DNA of 64,000 nucleotides from Candidatus Gastranaerophilales bacterium (GCA_944322615.1 CALUPH010000009.1:26535-90534), one strand, 5' to 3'; counted from the first letter of the stretch, positions 1-11,539 are shown. A program made the numbers and translations. Notes: generated by a model from the letters alone, not told the origin.

Positions 1-139
1 TTGTATCTGAATAATCATATTTTTTATCTAAATATTCTGTATTATATAAACTTGCAGATGTGATACCTCCACTTGTTGTTAAAGATGATGCTGTTGCACT
101 TCCGCCTAAAAAACTACCATTTTGAAAAGATACTGTCAT
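1..139 (-). CDS. Lineage-specific hypothetical protein (N-terminal fragment)
   Basis: The first 46 codons of a leftward gene are visible and the rest lies outside the window. The start is fixed by a strong GGAGG at 146-150, seven bases before ATG. The peptide begins MTVSFQNGSFLGG and continues rich in Ser, Thr and Gly, with no hydrophobic signal peptide. It contains a VSF/SFLGG element resembling the SFxG motif of other proteins in the window. Its upstream region carries the promoter-like motif described at 176-216, shared with four other lineage-specific genes. Function unknown. Confidence 0.7.
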   Translation of the reverse strand, partial: MTVSFQNGSFLGGSATASSLTTSGGITSASLYNTEYLDKKYDYSDT

Positions 140-175
140 AACTAACCTCCACTATAAAACCATTAACCTAAACTA

Positions 176-216
176 CCCACATTTATATAAAAACATTTTA
201 GGATTAACAATTTACT
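176..216 (-). promoter_or_regulatory. Promoter-like motif, copy 1 of 5
   Basis: Read leftward, the element has GTAAATTG, then about 15 bases, then TTTTTATATAA and TGTGGG. The start codon of the fragment gene follows 37 bases later. The same layout (GCAAWTT or GTAAATT, fixed spacer, TTTATATA, often GGG near the expected transcription start) precedes the genes starting at 13280, 22855, 31682 and 40318. TATATA fits a -10 box, but the upstream half is not TTGACA. Confidence 0.45.
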
Positions 217-249
217 AAACAATGAAGTTTGTTAACATTTCTTAATGTT

Positions 250-810
250 CTAAAAAAAACTATGCGTTATAATTCCCCCTATTGCTCCAGCTATTATTAT
301 AAGCAGTGGATTTTTTTTGAAAAAAGAAAATGGTATTAGAAGAATTATAAATAGTACTAAAGCTTGGTAGTCTATATTTATTGTAGAAAATTCATTTTTA
401 TTGGTTATTGTATCAATCAGCAGTTTTATTCCTATAGAAGCTAAAAGTGCACAAGCTGCAGGTCTTAATCCCTCAAAAACAGAACATACACATTTCGCAT
501 CCTGAAATTTTGTGAATAATCTTGTTATAATTATTGTCATAAAAAATGGTACTAGCACAATAGCTATAGTTGATATAGTTGCTCCTATGAACTTTGCGGT
601 TGTGAATCCGGTATATGTTGCCATATTTATCCCTATTGGTCCTGGGGTTATATTAGAAACCGCAATCATATTTGTTAATTCATCAACGGTGAACCAATTA
701 TATTTTGCTTGCATATAGTATAAAAACGGTAAAGCAGCATAGCCTCCCCCTAGTGCAAATATACCGATTTTTGTAAATTCATAGAATAATAGAAAATAAA
801 GTTTAAGCAT
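250..810 (-). CDS. chrA: Chromate transporter family, half-size subunit B
   Basis: This is a 186-residue integral membrane protein of the CHR family (ChrA; chromate/sulfate transport in characterised members). The family glycine motif LGGGYAALP lies at residues 20-28 and a TPGP turn at about 55; four to five hydrophobic segments follow. It is about half the length of a full ChrA, and its partner half is encoded immediately upstream at 803-1354 with an 8-base overlap, so the two are probably co-translated and form a heterodimer, as in known short-chain CHR pairs. The substrate cannot be read from sequence; chromate resistance is not implied in this setting. Confidence 0.85.
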   Translation of the reverse strand: MLKLYFLLFYEFTKIGIFALGGGYAALPFLYYMQAKYNWFTVDELTNMIAVSNITPGPIGINMATYTGFTTAKFIGATISTIAIVLVPFFMTIIITRLFTKFQDAKCVCSVFEGLRPAACALLASIGIKLLIDTITNKNEFSTINIDYQALVLFIILLIPFSFFKKNPLLIIIAGAIGGIITHSFF

Positions 811-1354
811 TTTGTTTATCCCTTATTTTCCCATATATTAGTGCAATAAATGCAGAAAGTATTATTACTATTGTTGGTGAAATTGGTAACATTAGCAAGC
901 ATATTAATATTATTGAAAATAATGTATATGTGAATTTTGAATTTACACTTTTCGCCCACAAATCTTTTATCGTCAGTAAAATAAGAATTACAACCGATAC
1001 TCTTATTCCCCAAAAGGCATCTTGTACTACTTTATATTCAATAATTCCCGATAAAATGTTTGCTAGTGCGATTATAATTATGAAAGAAGGTGCAACTATT
1101 CCTGCAATTGCCATTAAAGCACCCCAGAATTTTCTTGTTTTGTATCCGGCACAAGTTGCTATATTCCCTGCTATTATGCCTGGAATACATTGGCTCATTG
1201 CATAAAAATCAACTAATTCTTCTTCCGTAAGCCAATTTCTTTCTTCAACTATATATTTTTTTAGTAAAGGGACTATTACGTAGCCACCGCCAAGTAGTTG
1301 AAGTCCTATTAGAAAAAATATTTTGAAAATTTCAAATAATGATGCCTTTTTCAT
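803..1354 (-). CDS. chrA: Chromate transporter family, half-size subunit A
   Basis: This is a 183-residue membrane protein and the first gene of the CHR pair. It carries LGGGYVIVP at residues 21-29 and a CIPG turn near 57, followed by hydrophobic helices. It overlaps the second half-transporter (250-810) by 8 bases. The two are diverged from each other, as expected for antiparallel paired halves. It is transcribed away from the HNH gene at 1450, leaving a divergent intergenic region of about 95 bases for both promoters. An anion exporter role is inferred from the family only. Confidence 0.85.
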   Translation of the reverse strand: MKKASLFEIFKIFFLIGLQLLGGGYVIVPLLKKYIVEERNWLTEEELVDFYAMSQCIPGIIAGNIATCAGYKTRKFWGALMAIAGIVAPSFIIIIALANILSGIIEYKVVQDAFWGIRVSVVILILLTIKDLWAKSVNSKFTYTLFSIILICLLMLPISPTIVIILSAFIALIYGKIRDKQNA

Positions 1355-1449
1355 AATTTAATTATTGCACAAAATTTCTTTTAGGTTAAATTCCCTTAAA
1401 AAGTTTAAAAACAGCCCAAAATGGGAATACTACAATTGTAGGAGTTAAT

Positions 1450-1962
1450 ATGAAAAAGGTACTTTTACTAGATTCACATAATCACCCTATAAATATCTGC
1501 AGTTGGAAAAGAGCATTAATTTTGTTGATAAAAGGTAAGGCAGAAAATGCCCGAATGCTTAATGATATTGATAGTATGATTAAAGTTGATAATATATTAA
1601 TTCCTTGTGTAATAAAATTAACATATGAATTGGCAGTTCCATATAAAGAACTGCCATTTTGTCGTGAAAATATATTAGTCAGAGATAATTTTGTTTGTCA
1701 GTATTGCGGTAAGAAATTTCCGGCTGAAGAGTTGACTTTAGACCATGTATTCCCTAAATCAAGATTTGGACCTGATATTTGGGAAAATATAGTTGCTTGC
1801 TGTAAAGAGTGTAATCAAAAAAAAGCGGATAGAACTCCTAAAGAAGCAAGAATGAAACTTTTAAGACGTCCATATAGACCTAAAGATTATCTTATGTTTG
1901 AAATGCAAAAATATCCTCAAAGTCTCATAAAATATTGGTTGGAATATTTTGAAGCTTCTTAG
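1450..1962 (+). CDS. HNH endonuclease family protein
   Basis: This is a 170-residue protein with a compact HNH fold. Zinc-binding pairs are C83/C86 and C118/C121, with the catalytic-type D98-H99 and N113 between them. The N-terminal 70 residues (VLLLDSHNHPINICSWKRA) are the extension typical of stand-alone HNH proteins abundant in cyanobacteria. A GGAG sits just before the ATG. It is not flanked by an intron, restriction methylase or phage genes, so it looks like the chromosomal cyanobacterial-type protein and not a homing enzyme. Its cellular role is unknown. Its 3' end overlaps the convergent gene at 1959 by 4 bases. Confidence 0.85.
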   Translation: MKKVLLLDSHNHPINICSWKRALILLIKGKAENARMLNDIDSMIKVDNILIPCVIKLTYELAVPYKELPFCRENILVRDNFVCQYCGKKFPAEELTLDHVFPKSRFGPDIWENIVACCKECNQKKADRTPKEARMKLLRRPYRPKDYLMFEMQKYPQSLIKYWLEYFEAS

Positions 1963-2789
1963 TTATTATTTGTAGGCAGAATTAAATCATCATATATTAT
2001 TGCAGAATATATTCCTAAGTCTTTCATTTCATCTATTGTGTTATTATCTACAGGATAATATATAAAATTTGTACGCAGTTGATAGTCATTAAAATCTATT
2101 GTTTTTCCTGTTTCAATAGCAATATTTAATCTAAACATGGAACGATGATAAGATAGTATATTATCCAGTTCTTCTTTTTTATACATTTGTTTATATCGAG
2201 CATTTGCACCTGATATACTATCTGCAAATCCAAGCCAAGAATCAATTACTATCTTATCTTTTTCTTTGGGATTTTCTTTATCCAATGTTGTAACAACAAA
2301 AGCGTGATCTAATGGTTCTATTTCTTGGTATTTAATTTCACCTGTCTTTTTGTCTGTATATTGAATTTTCAAACCTAAATATACTTTTTGAGAATTATAA
2401 AAACCATTTGCGGCAAGTGCAGCAAGAACTGTTGCCGCACATTCTTCGCAATTACCGACTTTTAAAAGATTCATAATGTTTAATAATAATCCGTATGGAG
2501 TTTTCTTTTGCAGAGGAGTTTGTTCTACTCCATATTTATCAGGTTCTTTAGTTATTTTTCTCAATGCAGTTAGTTTCTTGTCGATTTTTTTGAAAATTTT
2601 TCTTGCTTTTATGTTTACGGGGTTTCCGTTTATTAATTTTGCAGAAGAATAAAATTCATCAATATAAGATGGACTTAATATTGGGAATTCGCTCCTTGCT
2701 CTTCTTTGTATATCATCGGCTTTTCTTATATTTTTATTTCTGGAATGAAAATTTATACTTTTGGTCGAATTTACAGATTTGATTTTCAT
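1959..2789 (-). CDS. Unknown protein with a possible Cys-His-Asp catalytic core
   Basis: This 276-residue protein has no signal peptide; it starts MKIKSVNSTKSINFHS, resembling the N-termini of the SFKG-motif proteins nearby. A conserved-looking core contains GNCEECAA (C114), LDHAFVV (H162) and VIDSWLG (D183). Cys, then His, then Asp before a Trp-Leu/Pro-Gly is the order seen in papain-like and transglutaminase-like folds, so it may be a cysteine peptidase or transglutaminase-type enzyme. That reading rests on motif order only. The middle and C-terminal parts are soluble and mixed alpha/beta in character. Confidence 0.6.
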   Translation of the reverse strand: MKIKSVNSTKSINFHSRNKNIRKADDIQRRARSEFPILSPSYIDEFYSSAKLINGNPVNIKARKIFKKIDKKLTALRKITKEPDKYGVEQTPLQKKTPYGLLLNIMNLLKVGNCEECAATVLAALAANGFYNSQKVYLGLKIQYTDKKTGEIKYQEIEPLDHAFVVTTLDKENPKEKDKIVIDSWLGFADSISGANARYKQMYKKEELDNILSYHRSMFRLNIAIETGKTIDFNDYQLRTNFIYYPVDNNTIDEMKDLGIYSAIIYDDLILPTNNN

Positions 2790-2915
2790 ATTGTTTTTAA
2801 AACTAATAAAGATTTTTTTTGCTGCAGATAAAAATATAATTACCTTTATGTACTTTACATAAGTGGAATATAAATATTATTATATTTTTTTAATATACAT
2901 AAAAAAGGATTATAT

Positions 2916-3572
2916 ATGAAAAAAAGAATATTATTTGTTACTACTAATTTCTCAAAAATAAATGAAAATATAAAAACAGGTGTATGGTTTGAAGAATTTG
3001 CTGTTCCTTTTTTGGTCTTTGAAAAAACAGGCTATGAACTTGTTGTTGCAAGTCCTTTAGGCGGAAATAGTCCAATAGATGTGAATAGTCTTTCTTGTTC
3101 AAATCCAATGGAATGGGACGAAGCTGCAAAGTTTTTGAAAAATACTGAAGAATTATCGAAAGTTGATTATAAAATGTTTGATGCTATTTATTTGCCTGGC
3201 GGTCACGCACCAATGTTTGATTTGGCAAATAACGAGTTGTTGAAAAAAATAATAGAATATTTTTATGAAAATGATAAAGTAATAAGTGCTGTGTGTCATG
3301 GAGTTGCCGGGTTAGTCCTTGCAAAAGATAAAAATGGATATTCTATAGTAAGAAATAAAAATGTTACTTCTTTTACAAATAAAGAAGAGAAGATTGTAAA
3401 AATGATTGAATTTATGCCATTTCTACTTGAATCTCGATTGAAATTTCTCGGATGTAATTTTATAGAAGAAAAACCTTGGAGTGAACACGTCGAAATATGC
3501 GGTAATTTAATAACCGGACAAAATCAAAATTCAGCATTATTGCTTGCAGAAAGTGTTATTTCAGTGTTATAA
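2916..3572 (+). CDS. DJ-1/PfpI family protein (Hsp31-like)
   Basis: This is a 218-residue class I glutamine-amidotransferase-like domain. The nucleophile elbow is AVCHG (C127, H128), the PGG loop is at 94-96, and the acidic residue preceding it is in VWFEEFAVP (about E26). This layout matches the Hsp31/type-1 GATase-like group, whose members act as glyoxalases or protein-repair chaperones. It is monocistronic, converging on hisB with only 4 bases between. A stress or carbonyl-detoxification role is inferred from the family. Confidence 0.85.
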   Translation: MKKRILFVTTNFSKINENIKTGVWFEEFAVPFLVFEKTGYELVVASPLGGNSPIDVNSLSCSNPMEWDEAAKFLKNTEELSKVDYKMFDAIYLPGGHAPMFDLANNELLKKIIEYFYENDKVISAVCHGVAGLVLAKDKNGYSIVRNKNVTSFTNKEEKIVKMIEFMPFLLESRLKFLGCNFIEEKPWSEHVEICGNLITGQNQNSALLLAESVISVL

Positions 3573-3576
3573 GAGT

Positions 3577-4161
3577 TTATAATATTCCTTTTGTTGAGGG
3601 TATTATATCTTTATTCTTTTCATCAATTGAAACTGCAATTTTTAAAGCTCTTGCGAAAGACTTGAAAATTGCTTCTATAATATGATGGGTGTCATAACCG
3701 TCAAGCATCTTTATGTGAATTGTCATTAATGCTGATTGTGCAAAACTAGAAAAGAAATGAGGAAGAATAACAGTTTCAAAATCGGATGTTTTTTCATCTC
3801 TAATTACAGCATCAACCTTTGAGAATATTCTGCCTGATAAGTCTACAACACTTAATACCAGTGCTTCATCCATAGGCAGGATTTTCTCCCCATATCTTGT
3901 TATGCCTTTCTTATCACCTAAAGCTTCAGATAGAGCACTTCCCAGTGTTATGGCAACATCTTCAACTACATGGTGATTATCTTTATCGTGAGATATAACA
4001 TCTATAACCAAGTCAAAAGATGCATGGTGTGCAAGTTGTTCAAGCATATGGTCGAAAAACTTAATGCCTGTATTTATTTTATGTTGACCTTTTCCGTCGA
4101 TATTTAGTTCAACTTTAATTTCAGTCTCAGCTGTTTTTCTTACTTTAGCACACTGCCTCAT
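3577..4161 (-). CDS. hisB: Imidazoleglycerol-phosphate dehydratase
   Basis: At 194 residues this is the stand-alone dehydratase length. It catalyses the sixth step of histidine synthesis, imidazoleglycerol phosphate to imidazoleacetol phosphate. The metal-binding histidine clusters are visible: FDHMLEQLAHH near 36-46, DNHHVVED near 61-68 and DTHHIIEA near 161-168. It lacks the N-terminal phosphatase domain of the E. coli bifunctional HisB. It overlaps the upstream hisC-HAD gene by 17 bases, so the two enzymes that act consecutively are translationally coupled. Confidence 0.95.
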   Translation of the reverse strand: MRQCAKVRKTAETEIKVELNIDGKGQHKINTGIKFFDHMLEQLAHHASFDLVIDVISHDKDNHHVVEDVAITLGSALSEALGDKKGITRYGEKILPMDEALVLSVVDLSGRIFSKVDAVIRDEKTSDFETVILPHFFSSFAQSALMTIHIKMLDGYDTHHIIEAIFKSFARALKIAVSIDEKNKDIIPSTKGIL

Positions 4162-5884
4162 TTTTTTTCTCCAATATTGTGTTTATATCTGTTATAGAAT
4201 TTATTGTATTATCTGCACCTTTATTCTTTAGTAAATCTATTAGTTCCTGTGATTTATCTTGGGGTGGTAATACTCCAATTGCTTTATATCCTGCCGATTT
4301 TGCAGCTAAAATATCATCAGTTGTATCGCCAAAATAAGTATAATTATCCCCAATAGTCATATCTTTTATAACTTTTAGCCCGTATGGATTTGGTTTTCCC
4401 ATTCCTTGCGGGATATCGTCAGTTGTTATAATAGGATAAAAATAATTTGTTGCATTGAATTTTTCAAGTGCAAATATTGCTTCTGCTTTCAATCTTCCTG
4501 TAAATATTGATAAATTATAATTTTTTGCAAGATCACTTAATAATTCTGTATTAAATAATGCAGTTTCCTTATTTATTAGACCCTGACCATCTTTCCAATA
4601 TATTTCTTGAAAAACATTTACTATATCATCGTAAGATGTTGTAAAACCTGATTTTTCAAGTAAATATTTTGTTAAATCCCAATCATTATTTAATCCGCCA
4701 AGATTTTTGGCATCTTGAATTTCTTTTTGGGAAATAGCTTTACCAGTATAATGTTCATATGTTTTTTCTATTGCTGCCCTATATGAATTTCTTGCATCAA
4801 TAAGTACTCCATCCATATCAAAGACTAATGAAGGTTTTATTTTTAAAGCTTCTTTTATTCTTGTTATACCTTCTTTTGTTGGAATAGTTATTCTTAAATG
4901 ATTTTCAAGTAATGAACCTTTTTTGAAAAGTTTTACTGAAATATTTGCATTTTTCAGTTTATTGTATACAAAGTCTGCTTTATTTTTGAAATCAACCAAT
5001 AAAAAATTTGCATATGAGTCATATACAATAGCATTTAATGATTCAAGAAAAGTTTTTAATTCTATTTTAGACTCATTAATTTCAGCTCTTATTTTTTCAA
5101 AATATTCTACATCTTCTAATGCCGAAATTCCTGCTAACATTGCATATGAATTTACACTAAAAGGGCTAACAACTTTTTTTAAGTTTATAATATTTTCTGT
5201 ATTACTTATAATATAGCCTAAACGCATACCTGCGAGTGCAAAATCTTTTGAAAAAGAGCGTACTATAAATATATTGTTGTATTTTTCTATATATTTTTTA
5301 TAAGATTTACCTGCATAATTTGCATAAGTTTCGTCTATTAATACAACTTTGTCTTTAGAGTTTTCTAATATAATGTTTAAATCAGTTTCTTCAATCAAAT
5401 TTCCTGTTGGATTATTAGGTGAAGCTAAATATATTATCTTGATGTTTTCTTTTTGTTCTTTTAATTCAGTTATAAAATCATCTAAAGGAAATTTCCATTT
5501 TTCTTTAAACGGAACTTTTATTATGTTTCCGCCCTGAATTTGTGCATATATTACAGGCATTTCAAATGAAATATCTAGAGTTAATAGCGATTCTCCTGTC
5601 TCTAAATAGGTTTGAATAATAGCTTGAATAGCTTCATCTGCGCCATTTGTAACTTTAATATTGTCTATTTTAACATTATTAAAATCAGCTATTTTTTGAG
5701 AAAGTTCTCCATAAAAAGGATAGAAACTTATATTCTTATAGTTACATTTTGACAATTTATCTATAACGTTTGGTGACGGACCATAATTATTCTCGTTACT
5801 GTCAATTTTAATATCCCAATCTTTTTCATACATTGGAACAAAGTAACCGGTCATTTTTTCTATCGATTTTTTGGGTTTTAACAT
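4145..5884 (-). CDS. hisC: Histidinol-phosphate aminotransferase fused to a HAD phosphatase
   Basis: This is a fusion of about 579 residues. The N-terminal 345 residues are a class I/II PLP aminotransferase of the HisC type, with PLP lysine in RSFSKDFALAG (about K213) and SPNNPTG near 157. The C-terminal 225 residues are a complete HAD subfamily IA hydrolase: DMDGVLID (nucleophile about D356), FTGR (motif II), GKPNP (motif III) and GDTTDD (motif IV). The pathway needs a histidinol-phosphate phosphatase straight after HisC, so the HAD half may supply it; this is inference. I chose ATG at 5884 because AGGTGAG lies just before it; a GTG at 5893 is the longer alternative. Confidence 0.9.
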   Translation of the reverse strand: MLKPKKSIEKMTGYFVPMYEKDWDIKIDSNENNYGPSPNVIDKLSKCNYKNISFYPFYGELSQKIADFNNVKIDNIKVTNGADEAIQAIIQTYLETGESLLTLDISFEMPVIYAQIQGGNIIKVPFKEKWKFPLDDFITELKEQKENIKIIYLASPNNPTGNLIEETDLNIILENSKDKVVLIDETYANYAGKSYKKYIEKYNNIFIVRSFSKDFALAGMRLGYIISNTENIINLKKVVSPFSVNSYAMLAGISALEDVEYFEKIRAEINESKIELKTFLESLNAIVYDSYANFLLVDFKNKADFVYNKLKNANISVKLFKKGSLLENHLRITIPTKEGITRIKEALKIKPSLVFDMDGVLIDARNSYRAAIEKTYEHYTGKAISQKEIQDAKNLGGLNNDWDLTKYLLEKSGFTTSYDDIVNVFQEIYWKDGQGLINKETALFNTELLSDLAKNYNLSIFTGRLKAEAIFALEKFNATNYFYPIITTDDIPQGMGKPNPYGLKVIKDMTIGDNYTYFGDTTDDILAAKSAGYKAIGVLPPQDKSQELIDLLKNKGADNTINSITDINTILEKKNEAVC

Positions 5885-5893
5885 AAATCTCAC

Positions 5894-6643
5894 CTATTTG
5901 ACATAGAAATCAGCATTAACGTATATTCTGATTTTTACTTTTCCTGATTCAATTGGTGTTGATATTGCACTTTCAGAACTTACAGAATCCATTGCCATAT
6001 TAGATTTAGCATAAAATCTGCCATTTGAAGCAATATTTTCAGTATTACAAGATACATTTAAATATTTTAAGCCTGAAACACTTGTACCTATTGATTTAGC
6101 TAATACATCTGCTGTGTCTTTTAAATCTTTTATTAATAAGGGATATTGCTCTTTGCAAATAGACTTATTATCTTCAATGGAAAACATTAAATTATCGGTT
6201 CTGTTTGCTCCGTTTGCAATTGCTGTGTCTATCAATTTTGCAACTTTAGTAATGTCTTTTGTCTCTACATTTACAGAGTTTACAGCAACATAATTTTTTA
6301 TTGTTCTTTTACCTGATGAGGTTGTTGTATAAACCGGATTTACAGAAAAATTTGAAGTTTTTATTATGTCAGCTTCATTATTAGATATAAGTTTTAATGC
6401 TTCAATTATTTTAGCAGACGTTGTATTATTATCTAAAACTGCTTTTTCTGCAGAGTCTGCAGTATTTTCTACTGAAAAAGTAATTAATGCAATGTTTGGT
6501 TCGACTTCTTTTGTAATTGAATTGTTTAAAGAAATATAGCCTTGCATCTTTTGAGAATTATCATTTACAGCTGCAACTGAAAATTGACTTGTAATGAATG
6601 CTGCGCCTAATATCAAAATAGTTAAAAATAAATTCTTTTTCAT
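5894..6643 (-). CDS. SIMPL (DUF541) domain secreted protein
   Basis: This 249-residue protein has a clear signal peptide (MKKNLFLTILILGAAFITS) followed by a SIMPL/DUF541 domain. Visible elements are an early glycan-like strand region with EPNIALITFSVE, the NFSVNPVY segment and the C-terminal VKIRIYVNADF strand. Family members form periplasmic or envelope oligomers of poorly known function. It sits between ligA/membrane protein and hisC-HAD in a tight leftward unit, with 3 bases to the upstream gene. That linkage does not explain its function. Confidence 0.85.
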   Translation of the reverse strand: MKKNLFLTILILGAAFITSQFSVAAVNDNSQKMQGYISLNNSITKEVEPNIALITFSVENTADSAEKAVLDNNTTSAKIIEALKLISNNEADIIKTSNFSVNPVYTTTSSGKRTIKNYVAVNSVNVETKDITKVAKLIDTAIANGANRTDNLMFSIEDNKSICKEQYPLLIKDLKDTADVLAKSIGTSVSGLKYLNVSCNTENIASNGRFYAKSNMAMDSVSSESAISTPIESGKVKIRIYVNADFYVK

Positions 6644-6646
6644 AAA

Positions 6647-9107
<2,461 letters not shown>

Positions 9108-9172
9108 TCAAATATTTATAAAATTTAATATAATAGCTATTATTAATTATTTCATTTTATAATAAAAATGAT

Positions 9173-10540
9173 ATGACAATTGTAAATTTTATTGAAAATT
9201 TTAAAAAGAAGAAAAGAGTTTTATTTACTACTCCGTCACATGGACAGGGGGATTTTGTTAATCCTGCTTCTTTAAAACTGTTGGGACATAAATTCTTTAC
9301 ATGTGATTATTCTGAAATAGAAGGGTTTGATAATTTATCAAATCCTATTGGAATTATAAGAACATCACAAGTTGAAGCTGCAAGGATTTATGGTGCAAAG
9401 TCTACTTTCTTTCTTACAAATGGTTCAACATCTGGTATTATTGCTTCAATGTTTGCATTGTTGAATAGGTGTGATAAGGTTCTTATTGCAAGGAACTGTC
9501 ATAAGTCTGTTTATAACGGTTTGGTTTTGACAGGTGCAGTCCCATTATGGTTAATGCCTCAATATAATAAAGAATGGGGTATATATGAAACAATTAGTTT
9601 AGACTTGTTGGAAGAAACGCTTGCCAGAAATAAAGATATTAAAGCTTTTATTATGACTAACCCGTCTTATGAAGGTGTAATGTCAGACGTTTACCGTATT
9701 TCAAGTGTATGTAAAAAATATAATGTTAAACTAATTGTAGATGAAGCGCATGGTGCATTATGGACTTATCATAAAGCTTTAGGTACTCCGGCATTAATGC
9801 AGGGGGCAGATATCGTTGTTCAATCTTTGCACAAGACCGCAGGGGCTTTAAATCCTGCTGCTTTATTGCATATTGGATTAGATTCAGATATTGAACCAAA
9901 GAATATTCAAAAGGCTTTAAACCTTATTACAACAACATCTCCATCTTATCCTTTACTTGTGAATATAGAGTCTACTATAAATTATTTAAGCTCGCAAAGT
10001 GGTCAGACAAAGTTACAAGAGCTTGTTAAAAATGTTAATAGAACTATTAGATTCTTGAAATCTATTCCTAACTTAGAAGTATATTCCTATAATAATGATG
10101 TAACAAAAATTTTGGTTAAAGTTACTAATATGTCAGGGTTTGAACTTTCTGATATATTATTTGATGAATATAATATAGAAGATGAACTTGCAAATGAAAA
10201 ATCTGTAATGTTTCTTACAGGTCTTGGTACTACAAAGTCAAAATTGAAAAAATTAGAAAAAGCTTTATTTGATTTATGTGCCAAAAACATAAAAATAAAA
10301 CCGAATGAAGAAAGAGAAAATCCTGTAATAAATATAGAACCAAGAGTTAGATATACTCCGGCTCTTTTATGGGGAAAACCTTCAAGGGAGGTTGAATCGA
10401 AATACGCTCTTGCACGGGTTTCAATGGAATTAATTGCCGATTACCCACCGGGAATTCCTATTTTGCTTCCAGGAGAAGTTATAAAAAAGGAACATATTGA
10501 GTATCTTAAAGACAGACAAAAAATAAAAGTTTTAATGTAG
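9173..10540 (+). CDS. Orn/Lys/Arg decarboxylase-like PLP enzyme
   Basis: This 455-residue fold-type I PLP enzyme belongs to the short, Bacillus YaaO/SpeA-like decarboxylase group. The N-terminal FTTPSHGQG corresponds to the family HTPGHKQG. DEAHGA (190-195) binds the cofactor ring and SLHKTAGAL carries the PLP lysine K221. The C-terminal domain (YPPGIPILLPGE) is the family substrate-side lid. Substrate (arginine, lysine or ornithine) is not readable. It has no clear Shine-Dalgarno; TATAAT boxes occur at 9129-9134 and 9158-9163, so the transcript may have a very short leader. It heads an operon with a radical SAM enzyme and an EamA exporter. Confidence 0.88.
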   Translation: MTIVNFIENFKKKKRVLFTTPSHGQGDFVNPASLKLLGHKFFTCDYSEIEGFDNLSNPIGIIRTSQVEAARIYGAKSTFFLTNGSTSGIIASMFALLNRCDKVLIARNCHKSVYNGLVLTGAVPLWLMPQYNKEWGIYETISLDLLEETLARNKDIKAFIMTNPSYEGVMSDVYRISSVCKKYNVKLIVDEAHGALWTYHKALGTPALMQGADIVVQSLHKTAGALNPAALLHIGLDSDIEPKNIQKALNLITTTSPSYPLLVNIESTINYLSSQSGQTKLQELVKNVNRTIRFLKSIPNLEVYSYNNDVTKILVKVTNMSGFELSDILFDEYNIEDELANEKSVMFLTGLGTTKSKLKKLEKALFDLCAKNIKIKPNEERENPVINIEPRVRYTPALLWGKPSREVESKYALARVSMELIADYPPGIPILLPGEVIKKEHIEYLKDRQKIKVLM

Positions 10541-10549
10541 AGATTGAAA

Positions 10550-11539
10550 ATGTTTTTTGATTTTTTGAAAAGAAAGAAATATTTAGATTGTGATTGTATG
10601 AAACATTCTATACATTTCTTTTATGATGAAATACGAGCTTGTTGTATAAACATTCCGGGACCTGTCTTTTATGAGAATTACCAAGGTGGAAATGTAGATT
10701 GGGACTTTGTATATAGAAAAAGAAAAGCACTTGTTAAACAGATTAATTCTCCTTTTTCAGAAAAGGAATATCCATCCTGCTGTGAGGGCTGCTGTGAGAA
10801 AGATTCTAAGTTTTCATCCAAGAAAGTTCCAAAGTTTGAAAATAAAATAGATACAATGTACTTTCATAATCATATGTCTTGTAATGCAAAATGTACTTAT
10901 TGCACATATGGTTATATTGAAAGAGGATATAAATATAGAGTTTTACCATTGGTTAAATCATTAATTGATAAAGAAATTTTATCAAGAAATGCCCATATAT
11001 ATATGAGTGGCGGTGAAATTACTATTTCACCTGAATTTGAAGAACTTTTATCTGTCCTTTTACACTATATCTATAGTAAAGTAGAAATTCTTACCTCCGG
11101 AATAAAATATTGTAAATCTATTGAAGAAGCTTTTATTCACGATAAATGTAAATTAGTTATTTCTTTAGATAGTGCAAATTCTGAAACATATAAGAAAATT
11201 AAGCAAGTAGATTGTTTTGATAAAGTTGTTCAAAATATAAAGGATTATATAAAAGCATCAGAAAATGCAAAATCAAACATTACTATGAAATATATAATTG
11301 TAGATGGTGTTAACGACAATAATGAAGAAATAACAAATTTTATAAAACTTGTAAGTGAACTTGGAATAAAAGAAATCAGGATGGATTTTGATTATGAAAA
11401 ATATAAATATACAAGAAATATAAAAGTTCCTGATTACTATTTTGATTTATATAAAAAATTTAATGAAGTTTCAAAGCAGTTAGGTTTGAATGTTCAAAAA
11501 TGTGATCAGATTGAAGCTATATTGGAAAAAAGTCATTAA
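10550..11539 (+). CDS. Radical SAM protein with cysteine-rich N-terminus
   Basis: This is a radical SAM enzyme of about 329 residues. The cluster motif CNAKCTYC is at C111, C115 and C118, followed by a SAM-binding MSGGE element. Unusually, the N-terminal 85 residues hold eight further cysteines in pairs (C14/C16, C31/C32, C77/C78, C81/C82), which could bind an auxiliary Fe-S cluster ahead of the barrel. ATG at 10550 is preferred (AGAG six bases upstream); TTG at 10544 is the longer option. It lies 9 bases after the decarboxylase and 2 before the exporter, so it probably modifies the decarboxylase substrate or product. Confidence 0.85.
   Translation: MFFDFLKRKKYLDCDCMKHSIHFFYDEIRACCINIPGPVFYENYQGGNVDWDFVYRKRKALVKQINSPFSEKEYPSCCEGCCEKDSKFSSKKVPKFENKIDTMYFHNHMSCNAKCTYCTYGYIERGYKYRVLPLVKSLIDKEILSRNAHIYMSGGEITISPEFEELLSVLLHYIYSKVEILTSGIKYCKSIEEAFIHDKCKLVISLDSANSETYKKIKQVDCFDKVVQNIKDYIKASENAKSNITMKYIIVDGVNDNNEEITNFIKLVSELGIKEIRMDFDYEKYKYTRNIKVPDYYFDLYKKFNEVSKQLGLNVQKCDQIEAILEKSH

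Noticed and set aside
1450..1962. Homing endonuclease reading of the HNH gene
   Set aside because: No intron or intein boundaries nearby; the N-terminal extension is the common chromosomal cyanobacterial type.
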